The translations under genes and the position numbers were made by a program. 64,000 bases of DNA from Branchiostoma floridae (lineage: Eukaryota; Chordata; Leptocardii; Amphioxiformes; Branchiostomatidae). Shown here one piece after another: positions 14,001 to 26,000 of this stretch. The stretch's first letter is position 1; the number at the start of each line of letters is the position of its first letter. The notes below the pieces were generated by a model, which was given only the letters and a program-made list of their open reading frames with translations, was not told the DNA's origin and made no database searches. Location: the NCBI RefSeq assembly GCF_000003815.2, contig NC_049991.1, positions 17,439,083 through 17,503,082 of the forward strand, written 5' to 3'.

Positions 14001-17000
14001 CATAAACAACTTACATGTACGTGCAATCCATACATCCTAAATTCAGAGTATTGCATGTAAAATTTTTCTGGTGCAGGTAATTTTCAATGTTTCCTGCACT
14101 AGTGCTAGTATGTAGAAAAAATTTGAATAAACAAAAACCTTATAAATGCCTTACACCACTGTCTTTTACTTGAATCAGTGAGTAAGAAAGAAGGATTGCA
14201 GTTACTGGAACTGTGAATGTCTTCCTGTGAAAGTCCCTGCTTATATATTAACCCAACAGCTTTTCAGGTCAACCCCCAACATGTTTAAGCTTGTAGCCCC
14301 AAACAGCAGACATAACACCACTTCAAAATGTCATAACAGCTTAGCCTTGTCGTAACACCCCAGCGTGTTAATGCCCGAGAGGAAGTTAAAGGTACCACAT
14401 TATGGATATGTGCTCAGGTTTCAGTCAACACACGTGATCTGAAGTGAACTATCCTGTTTACACCGGGTTTGCCCACGATTGTTACACCATCAAAGCTCAC
14501 CACGACGTCACTTTATGCAAATGAGCCAGATGGCTCGCTACAAGTGCCTTGCATGTGGAAATGTTCTGAGAAGTCCTGTGTTGCCCGTGATGTAAATGCA
14601 AATGAGGCAACTTAGATACTACAAGTACCCAGTTGGACCTGTTTGTCCTCATAACAGGCCAGACAGTTGGGAAAGCCGTTAGGGTTAGCGACCGCTAATG
14701 ATTGTTTTGGTGGTGTCTTTTCTGTAAGTCTGTCATTTGAGGACCTCGGATTGGTGGAGAAGACTACAAGTTGTCTACTTCAGCTTTGTCTTCTCTTTTG
14801 TTAGAAAGTAGAGAAATAGTTTGCCTGTTGTGAGGTGAAAAGGGCAGGTATCATGAGACAGAGGTCGTTAAGTTTTCGGTGGAAGGGCAGGCCGAAGTTG
14901 GGCGGTGGTGCCGCGGAATTTGAGACGACGGGAGAAGTCTGGAAAAGGGCGTTCTCTGAAGGTTCGACAGGAATGAGGGAACTGGTGCAGAATAGGACTC
15001 TGAGTAAGTTGTCTAAATCCCAGCCGGGGCTTGAAATACTGTAGAATAAGTAATTTTTTCTATTTGCTGCAAAATGTAATTCTTGGTATCAGGCCTGGGA
15101 GTACATTACATATTTTTTTGTTTGCCAAGTTGCAAGTAGTTTGAATTTTTCTGTAATCCCAAAAATCTGCTTTATCATTGCTAAATGGTTTTCCATTGAT
15201 TTCTGCTATAGTGTGCACACTAGTACAGGATGTGCGTTGCTCTTGCTATACTTTCTTGCTAGGGAACACTTAAGTGTTTTATTGACTGTAGCTTTTACTG
15301 CCTTTTTATGTCAAATGTATGGCCAACATGATTGCAGCATATGTTTGAATATATTTGTTTGATACTCCCCTTTGATTTAAAAATTCTACTCAGTACAAGC
15401 ATTTTATCTCTTGCTGTTATGATTGCGGCTTCTGTATATTTTTTTCTCTCACGGTATTAGTTTTTAAGCTGCCTGTTTAGATTACTAATTTGGCAGCACA
15501 GGTATGAATTATGTCCATCTGATTAGTTCTTGTTCTTCCCTGAGGTTAATCATAGGTATTGAGTTATAGGTGTGTCCGACAAGGCTTGCAGTCACGTGTT
15601 AATTGTTATTCATTATGTAACTGTAATGCAGAAATTTTTGCTGTGGTTTCACGTTTGCAGTTTTCGAGGTGGCTTCTTCACAGTGAACTAAAAATCACTT
15701 TGAATACTGACCGCATTTTCCCGCTACTGCGAAGTTAAATCCACGCTTAGTTAAATGTACTTCCTGGCTTTCTTATACGGCCTTCTTTCGTCACTAAGGA
15801 AACTAGAAATGGCTGCAAGGGCTGAGCATATTGTCTCAGCAATTACTTGTGTTTAGTCAGAGCAAGGCCCACTTTTGGCATTTTATGTAACGTGACGCTT
15901 TGGTAAAAGAATACTTGGGTCAGGCTGATGTAATGGTATAGCAGACATACTGACATTTAAAAAGTTTATGTAACATCCAAAATATATAGGCCATTCTGTC
16001 TATTTGCTCCGCCTTAACCACACTGTGCCAACACTTTTCAGAGTATCTATTGCGCATGCCTGGTGCCCTCCTCTCTACAAGACATGTGTGTAACAAGACC
16101 CCCAAGGCCACATGGTACTACAAGCACTATAGCCTGACTTGCTGGTAACATTCTGAACATTAACTGACATTCTGAAAGTGTTCAGAAAAGGTTAAATATG
16201 ATTTAGTGCTTATAAGTTTACTGTAAGCACAGTCGTGTTTGTATTTTCATCTTATACTTTGTGATGATGCTTCTCATTACACATTTCTACAAATTTTGTT
16301 GTTTTCATAACATTGAATATAGTTTAAGATAATAGGCAAGAAAATCACATTCAACAAATTTGTGGGGGGAAATCCTGTAACAGTTATAATATATTGCAAC
16401 AAACAAAAGAAAAGTGAGAGGGTACAATTAAAAGTGAAAGCACTTCACCGCTCTACGCAACAGCGTTTGACACTCCTATCGCATTACTGTGTGTAGACCT
16501 TGGACAAGGTATTTAACAAATATTGTCCTGAATTTACAGCAAACGTGAGAGACTTTGAAAGTAAAGCGCTTTACAGCCCCATCCAAGTCAGCTTTCCATG
16601 ACCCTATCACATTGCTGTGTGTAATACTTACCGTAGTAATACTGTACCTTGATCTTGACATTTCAACCCAAATTTTCCTGGAATTGCAACAAACTTGAGA
16701 TACTCTTTAAGTGAGAGCACTTTACAGCTCTGTACAAGAGCGTTTGATACTCCTATCACATTGCCGTACGTAAACCTTGGACTTCATATTGTATAAATGT
16801 TTTCCAGGAATTTGAACTAAGAGCTTAGACATGTCCTTAAGGTTCTAAACCCTCAGGAGGTAACCATGGTTCATGGGGAGTTTCAAACTGAACTGAAATG
16901 TTGACAAGTCTTTGTTGATGGTACCTTGTAGAAGTGATGGAAAGAGAGCTGAGTGCTGTTCCCAGGAATGCTTTGAAATGTTTGTTTTTTTCTGCCATTA

Positions 17001-20000
17001 TACTTTTTTTTTGGGAAGCCCATGTTGCTAATTCTCTTAATTAGTTTACAAAAGTACACTTTCACTAATTGTAAGTAAAGAACGTCATATTTTTTAGAAG
17101 AATGGGGTTACTTTTTTTCCCCATAATTATAGTGAATACCAATAAATGTAAAAACACACAAGACGACAATGCAACACAAAATAAAGTGTTGAGAAAGGTT
17201 AGCCAGGGTGTTTGAAGATAAGGCTGATGTATTTTTTGTCTCCAAAATTTTGTTTACAAAAATTGAAGGCATCTGAATTGAATAAACAAAATTTAATGAT
17301 GGTGTTATTTTCAGAGGTGGCAATGTGCTGCACAAATGCGTTTTTTAATTTTTTTCTTCTCCTAGCTTCAAAAGAGCCTACCCCATAATGTTTACCAACA
17401 CAGATGAACTTCCCTGCTGTCATGTTTTAACCTGAATGTGGGGTCGTGTGGCGCAATTTGAAAGGTGTTTGGCTCAGACCCAAGAGGTTCCCAGTTTGAA
17501 TCCTGCGATCTTGTGCCCTTATTTTAGGAAAGGCACTTTCCTCACTTTACTCAGGTGAAAATGAGTACCTAGCTTCAGCTAGGGCCATCCCTCGGATAGG
17601 AGTTATTAATGTCATGGAGGTCCAGTGTTTGGGGCGAGCCACACCCCACGCACATTAAAGAACCCCCAACACTTATGGAAAAGAGTAGCGGTGTGAGTGG
17701 ATCAAACCTACAGACTGGTCTCCAGGTTGACATCTTGAAATTATGACAATCCTTTCACAAACGGGGTAAATCTCTATATTAAACAATTTTCATGCTGTCC
17801 TATTTTAACCTCTTCCCTTACTATTTTCTACCCTCCCTAGGACCCCCGGGCGCCCCCACGGCCGTGCGGTTATGTGTTTACATGTACCAACACAGATGAA
17901 TTGTCCTGTTTTAAAATTATCATGGAAGCTTATCTGTGTTCACTTGTTAGTAATCATAGTACAATGCTAAACGCTCTTCCAAACGCTCTTCCAACACAAA
18001 AGTATACGCGGATCAACTTTTCGATAACCACATTCAAGATCAATGATGATGTCCTGTCTTAACCTTCATTTTCTGCCCTCCCCAGGACCCCCGGGCGCGC
18101 CCACCGCCGTGCGGTTAGGCATATCCAGCAGCACTTCTCTGATAGTCACCTGTTATGTCAATCCTTTCACAAACGTGGCAAATCTGAATATTAATTTAAA
18201 ACAATTTTCCTGTTTTAACCTATTCCCTACATTTTCTCCCCTCCCAAGGACCCCCGGGTGCCCCCACCGCCGTGCGGTTAGGCGTGTCGAGCAGCACTTC
18301 TCTGATAGTCACCTGTTAATGTCAATCCTTCCACAAACGTGGTAAATCTCGATATTAAACAATTTTCATGCTGTCCTATCTTAACCTATTCTCTACATTT
18401 TCTCCCCTCCCAAGGACCCCCGGGCGCCCCCACCGCCGTGCGGTTAGGCGTGTCGAGCAGCACATCTCTGGTCGTCAGCTTCCAGGAGCCAGACACTATC
18501 AACGGCGCCATGGCAACCAGATATAAAGGTTTGCACTCCTTCCTAGTGTTTGTACATGTTCAAGTGGCCAGCTGGTTAATGTAGGGAGACGGAATCTATC
18601 TATCCGTAATTTTCCGACAGTTAAGTTTTTGACTGTACGATTCTGTTGTCAAGAAATAAATGCTGCTAATAAGTTAATATGCAGATATGGACCTGTGACT
18701 CAGTGAGGACAAATTTTGGCAGTTTAGTACTTTTTTGTGACATTTGACAGCTGTTAAAATGTACAAAGACAGATTGTAACAATCATTGTAGTTTCCAATA
18801 CAAAGGAAACTGGACTTTCCTAGATTATAATATACATTAATTTTGTACATAGTACAGGTATGATATGTATGATTTCACTTTAGCATTCAGCTTATACAAA
18901 CAAGTGACTCAGTGAGCATTGGATCATAATACTACAATGTATGTGGTGGAAAGCTGTTTGCGGTTGAAAGCTGTTTAGTTTCTGCATTGTGAAGTGGCCA
19001 GCTGTTTAATGGGTCTGCCAACAAGCATAGACTAAATACTACCTGTTTGCCGCCAGAGCAGAGCCTGCAGACAGAAATAGATCAACACTTTCCACACAAA
19101 CATGTTTGTTATGGATTGGATGAAGGTTGTTTTCAAGCTAATTTGAGAAAAACACTACACGAGTGGAACAGGGAAGTAGCCTGGTATATCCAGCCGTGAT
19201 ATAGCTCCCGAGTCTCTTCTCTCCTCTCTGTATTTGCGGAGAGGACAAAAGAGACTCGGGAGCTATATTACGGCTGGATACTAGGCTAACAGGGAAGTCC
19301 ATTATGTATAAAACAACAAGGCCAGCATTGTGGAGTTGTCTACATCTACATCTACATTCGAAACATTGTTGGGAAAACCCCTCTAGTGGTGGAGATGCTG
19401 AAATAAGATAAGATAAAGATTATATCAGTTCAAACTAGTTTGTCTTCAAGGCTATTCCATAGGAATCACCGCAACGAAGACATATTAATATGTATTCTGT
19501 CCCATACATGTTTGTTATAATTGGATCAAGGCTATTTTCAAGGCATTACTTGAGAAAAACACTCCACTTGGGGTGGGTGCCAACCATACCAGACCGGTAC
19601 AAAACCGGTTTATCTTGTTGGACCGGGCCGGAATAAACAGACCTTAAAAAAGATCAGTGGACTGAATTAATTGCGGACGGATTAGAAAATGAGCAGATTG
19701 TCCTGGCAGGCGTTCACTTGTTTTGCGGCTTATCGGCCCAAGAAAATAACTGGAGCAAATCAGAGGAGCTATTCCAAAGCAATCACGACAACTAATACAT
19801 ATTATACTCTGTCTCAAACAATTTTCTATTTTGTATTTTGATTATTTCTAGTTATCGAAGTGCTACAAATTAAATCATTGCATCGTCCTTGAAGGACAGG
19901 AAAAAAACACTTGAGATTGTAACAGAGAAGGGGTTTGTATTTTGATAGTGACTCAACGAGCTACTGTTACTGATAAGCTCAGAGTTCATGCAATCATTAT

Positions 20001-23000
20001 TTTTTCACGCAGCAGCAGGAAAACATTCTAGTCATCTTAATTCCACTGTATATTTTCTTAAAATGACAGCCTGTAAGAAAACCAAAAATAATGCCTCTCC
20101 CAGTTTTATGGCACACCGATTGAATTTTTCTGCTTTTATGAAAATGAACAAAAGATATGCTTCACTTGAAAAGCAATTTATTACTAAAAACAAAGCCCAA
20201 GGACCAGGTTTATTTCTTCGTGCACTCAGTTTTATGCAGTCAATACAATGATAATATTCAAGTTTTCCTCCTTGTTTGTTGCTTTTATAATGTCTGCTTG
20301 CTATATTTTCATAGCCTGAGTATCATCCGTATTCTACCGGGGCTACCCCGGTAGAAATAGGATGGTACCCAGGCTAATATTTTCACTCTATTAGAAAAAA
20401 AACAGAACCAACAAGTTATATTGGTGTGGCCTTATGTCTATTTTGAAGAGCCCAATGACGAGGTTGATTTGATGACAGCTTCAATTTCATGGTTGCTTTG
20501 CTTCAGCCCCTGCCTTTAAGGTTTAATGCTGCGAGGCAGTGTGATAACTTTGCCCTGACCCTTGTTCTCGTGAAGCCTATCAATATTAGCCTGGGTACCA
20601 TCCAGGTAGTAGTTCGCTCCTATGTTCCCTTCTGCTATCCGTCTGGAGACCTGCACATTCAAATCGTTTTGTGCTAACGTCAGTTAATGAGCAAATTAGG
20701 GAATGGATTCTAGAGCGCTCGTTTGATGACAACAGGCCCTCCTGCAAGCGGACGGAGGGCTTTTTTTGTCAATTTCGCTCAATCAGCACCCTCGACCCAA
20801 ATTTGGACGATCATTCCAGACGTTAACGTGGTCAAGAATCCTAGATGGAACAGCAGAGAAGCGACAGTCTATAGTGCATGATAAATGTCAGAGCGAGAGG
20901 CGACTGATATAGTGTATAATTAACGCCGGAGCAAACTACTACCGGATTGTACCCAGGCGAGTTTAATGCTGCAAGCCAGTGTGATAACGTTGCCCTGACC
21001 CTTGTTCTCGTAAAGCCTATCAATATTCCTTAGGCCCCCTTTCCACTAGACGGCGATCGTGCTGCGACCTAAATAGGATAATATGTGTAACCTTTGCTTT
21101 CACACTGGGTATATCATGCAAAGCGTTGAAGTGTGACTGAGAAGACAACAAAACACACAAAGTGTAAAACGATTTGTTTCTTTTCTCTACATTTTGTGGA
21201 ACGATATGTCAAATTTTAGCTCGCAGAGAGAGCGCGGTGAGAGTGCTGTCCTAGTGGAAAGGGGGTATCAGCTGGGCAATTCTTCCCCCGAGATAAATTA
21301 TTTTTGTGGTAGATATTCCTTTCCGAGTTATCAGATGACTTATATTAGTCCTGGCCTGTTTCTTTTTACCTTTGCCAGAATGGCTAAGGTTATGTTTTAG
21401 GCTTGTGAGTCTGTCTGTCTGTCTGTCTGTGTGTGTGTTAACAGTATAACTCAAGAAGCCTTAGATGGATCCCAATAATATTTGGTAGGTGGGTAGGGGT
21501 CGAGAAAACGAAGGTCAAGTTCGATAATGGACCCCCTAGCGGCTTGCTAAGGTACTGCAGCAAAACCTCAATTTTTTTTATCTTGTGTTCTGGACATGCT
21601 GTGGTTATGATTTTTGAGTGGTAGATAGCCCTTGGGGCAGAGAGTAAGTGCTGTAAGTTTGGACCCCCTAGCGGCTTGTTTGGAACTGCAGTCGCCGATT
21701 TCCTTTCAAACTTTGGACGACAATAACTCGAGAACGTGTTGACGGATCGTCATGGTTTTTGGTATGTAGATAGCCCAAGTAACAATGTACACAATGGAAT
21801 ACTAATTATGCAAATCAGCAACTAATTTGCATAATTAATGAGGAAAGTTCATAAATCCACTGCATTTCATGATAGGACTTTCAAGCTTGTCACATATATA
21901 GATGAGGAAGAGAGAAATATCAATGCATATTAATTATGCAAATGACGGCCTCATTTGCATAATTAAAGACAAAATATAAACGTGTTGACGGATCGTCATG
22001 GTTTTTGGTATGTAGATAGCCAAAGGGAAGACTTACATGATGGAATTCTAATTATGCAAATTGACAGCTAATTTGCATAATTAATGAGAAAAGTTTGTAA
22101 ATCCACTGCATTCCTTTATAGGACTTTCAAACTTGTCACATTAGTAGCTTAGAAAGAAGGAAGTATCAATACATATTGATTGTGCAAATGATAATCTCAT
22201 TTGCATAATTAGTAGCAAAATATGAACGTGTTGACGGATCGTCATGATTTTTGGTATGTAGATAGCCGAAGTAAAAACTTACATAATGAGATACTAGTTA
22301 TGCAAATTAACAGCTAATTTGCATAATTCATGAGGAAAGTTGATAAATCCACCGTAGATAGGACTTTCAAACTTGTCACATATGTAACTGAGAAAGATGG
22401 CAGAGAGTAAGAGGTGTATGTTTGGGTCCGCTAAACGTCTTTTCTTGAACTGCAGGAGCCGGTTTTAAATTAGTTTCCTACTTTGAAATAAGTCAAGAAG
22501 GGATGAAAGGATCATCATGATGTTGGGTATGCTGATAGCTTAAATGATGCTTGATACAATTTAATATTATTATGTAAATAGGGATCTAATTTGTATAAGC
22601 AATGGCGAAATGTTACTTTGAACTTTATTAAAATCACCACTTTGCAGGCAATTTAGCCTGAATTGTGTTGGTGTTTACAAGCTTCGTTATTAAACATTGT
22701 TTAAAACGTTATTACAATTTTAAAGGCATACTTTACATTGACTTATAATTTTGCTTAAAAACACAAATTACAGACGTTTACTATACAATATTTGTAACAA
22801 TGAGTTCGGTACACGTCATACGGATGTGATAGTGCGTTAATTGTCATTCAACAGAGCAAGGGCCCTGGGGATAAACGATTGCGAATGTCTGTTGGACCGG
22901 CTCAGTGGCAGCATAAAACGGGGAGCCCGTCGTAGCTGGTACTGACACTCTGTAGCCGGCTGCAGGAACTCCTGGCAAGGGTTATGAACCAACTCCAGGC

Positions 23001-26000
23001 AAATAAAATAAAATGTAATGAGTAACACATTTATGTCTACAGATCATCATACATAACAAACCTGGTTTATTTGGCAAAGGTATGTGTTCGTGGAACTCTA
23101 GTTTGTATTATGATTTGAATATGAATATAATGATAAAGAAATGCCAGCTGTGCCCTTTTTTAGCTTAATTGGCAGTTTCTTGCCCTAAAGGACTAATTGC
23201 AACATGAAACATACTATGTATAGAAAAGAATATACAGAGAGGGCATGATGATACCTCAGTAAAAGAAAGGCCGCATCTTTTATCAAACAAGAACAAGGCA
23301 ACCTGCCCGGGTACATGTATTTTCTACAGAACTCGTACTTGAATGTATTCTTTCTGTTTCATGTACTATGTATAGAAAAAGTGCACAAAGAGGACATGAT
23401 AATACCTCAGTAAAAGAAAGACTGCCTCTTTTATCAAACAAGAATAACTCAAGGCTACTTTTTGTTTAATGTACTACATGTACGTACAATACCTGGTGAA
23501 CAAACGACTGCATCTTAATCAAACAAGAACAAGGCAACCTAGGGTACATGTATTTTCTACTTAAATGTCTTCCTTCTGTTTCATGTACTGTAATGTATAG
23601 AAAAAGTACACAAAGGGGACATGATAATACCTGGTGAAAGAAGTATCTTTGATCAAACAAGAACAAGGCTTTCTTTTTCATGTACTATGTTAAACCGGAG
23701 AGTGAGTGTGAGTGATTGAGTATAGAAAAAGTACACAAAGAGGACATGATAATACCTGGTGAAAGAAAGACTGCATCTTTGATCAAACGAGAACAAGGCT
23801 ACCAAGGATACTTTCTATTTGTTTTTCTTTCATTATGTTTTCTGGCATTCTGGCTGAAAAGGATTCATAATAAAAAGGATTTTGGATTTAAAATTACATG
23901 AATCCAAAAATCTGCATAAAAATTTATCAGATTTTATCTCAAGATGCATTGAAACACTTTTTTTTCAAAAGATAATGAGCTGCATTCAGCCAAGCAAAAT
24001 ATTAGCTTCAGCATATGTTATTATTGTAAAGAGTGGTATAGTCTTGCCCCATCTTGAGGTGTCAAATTCCCCAAAATTCCTGTCATTCCTTGTTTTACAC
24101 CAACATCTTCAAGCATTGCCTCTGGCGTCCTCTCTGACGTAACAAGATTAAAGGAGCCTCGTAAGTTTTCTTGCTGCCGAAGTGTCTTAGACGGAGTGTT
24201 TCCTAAGAATCCGGCTGGAAGTGGTCTTGTTATTGTCCTCAGATGGCTCTGACGTAGGAGGGTCTGGCATCGAGATAAATAAAGACAAACTACCAGTGCT
24301 CATTAGCGTGCTCCTTATTTCTAAGAAGGGCTTGTTTTCCGCAGCTTATTTTTTATTCACAGGTCAACCTTTATTGGATCAACCGCCTCAACAAATTATT
24401 ACCCAGTCTACGAACATATAATCAAGTTTGCTGTGGACATTATTGGATACGAACAAGCATTTCCTGTTATGTACATGTAGCATGGTGGTCCTTATCAAGT
24501 TAACATATTTCTCACTTCTTGATAGTCTAATATTTGGTTATGAGGCCGTCATTGAACCAAAGTGAATACAGAATCTTTTAGGGAATTATACACAGAATCT
24601 TTGTTGTCTTAGAATGTTTTTTTTTATCTCTTCAATAACACTGCCCATTGGTTAAAACTAAAATCAGGAGAAGCTAGACTGATGTGCAATACAGGAGAAA
24701 AGTGGTCACTTGAAGAAACAAACTCAAAATGTGACGCTGAAGAAGAGTGATGTATGTCACTCGAAACGTCCGGTTTTTATCCAGTTGTAGAGATGTTTTT
24801 AAAAAAGTTTGCCCATACATCTAAGATGCGTAGGGTGGCGCCCATCTCCACTTCGGAGCCCTTGGGCCACACATTTGTGCAAGTCACTACAGCAGGGGGC
24901 TGGTTCGCTGGTAATTTATATATAGTGATGTGTGTTTAACTTCCATACTCTTCCTCATTAGTGCTGAGTGCTATGCAGAGAAAGCAGCATGTACCATTTT
25001 TAGAGTCTTTGGTATGACTCGCCCGGGAATCGAACTCACGACCTACCGTATGCAAGGCGAACACTCTACCCACTCGGCCATTGCACCGTTAGGGATTGAA
25101 TTGCATTATTTTGTTGAATGTTTACCTGGATGTCTAACCTTCATAAAAAATATTTCCTTCTGTTGTTCCTATAGTTGAATGGAGCTGCTACGAGAACTTT
25201 GTCCCGTTGGCGGGAGAGTTTGTTCTGACTGAACTGAAGAGCCTCAGCTACAAGATCATGGGCCTGTCAAAGGTGAGAACATCAGATTCTATAGAATTGA
25301 AGTGTACAATCATATTGTAATTTTGACCTCAAATATTTTAGATTAACCCCTCCTTTCCAAGAAATCCAATAGCGCCATTGCCATTGTAGATACCATACAT
25401 ACCAGACTGACAACCAATTTCTAACGAGCCTGAAAATCAAGTTTTTCTTACGCATTGATATATTAACTTCTCTTCATCATGACTTGTAATACTGTATATG
25501 GCATAGCCATGTACAATAAGTCCAAAGAGGGCCATTTTGAGGTAGCAAAGATTCAAAGTGTTTTCCTTCAACTGTCTGCTTTCTTAAAAGTTCAACTTTT
25601 CCCCTACTTTCTTCACAAACCTGCACTCTTTCCAAGGAAGTCCAATTGCATCAAGGCCCATGATTTATACATAATCACATGTACATTGTATGTCCTAGAG
25701 CATAATCATAGACCAGGCAGATATAACTTAGTCTGCAGCACGATGTGAGCAATTTCAGAAGACTCATTATTTTCTTGATGTTCCACCAAATTTTTTTAGT
25801 ACCCATTTTCCTTAGTTTGCAAAACTGCCTTCCTTTCCAAGAAATTCCAACTGCGTCACCAGGCCTATGCTTTATACATAACAGCATTTATTTCAATAAT
25901 TTTACACGACAGGTCTATCAGCACATGACGTACAAAGTATAGGAGACCAACAGCGTTAAGGCTTATTTTGAAGATTATTCCTTTCCTAACAGTGCTATCG

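Larger units (their letters stand above)
8588..18414. other. ANKFN1: Intron 5 (9.8 kb), repeat-rich, holds candidate exon 1b
   Basis: The intron holds a SINE body remnant (9262-9381), tandem arrays (9720-10100, 11570-12850, 13180-13720, 16420-16790), a dispersed repeat copy (13878-14120), candidate exon 1b with its promoter (14400-15003), a tRNA-derived SINE (17440-17720) and decoy copies of exon 6 (17748-18414). The stretches at 8640-9260, 10100-11560 and 15050-16420 show nothing I can name. Confidence 0.6.
18529..25174. other. ANKFN1: Intron 6 (6.6 kb), dense in small mobile elements
   Basis: The intron holds two 9-bp-target foldback elements, an inverted-repeat element between 67-bp direct repeats, a MITE-like element at 21031-21269, an octamer-bearing 246-bp array, a LINE 3' fragment, a fivefold tandem array and a SINE just before exon 7. 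The stretches at 18600-19170 and 19300-20300 show nothing else I can name. Confidence 0.6.

Noticed and set aside
20720-20775. A hairpin followed by a T tract, like a bacterial terminator
   Set aside because: The context is an animal intron within an inverted-repeat element; an intrinsic terminator would have no role.
25014-25090. A tRNA-like sequence on the minus strand
   Set aside because: A and B boxes are present, but the arms pair poorly and the sequence continues into a repeated body found elsewhere in the window, so it is a SINE and not a tRNA gene.
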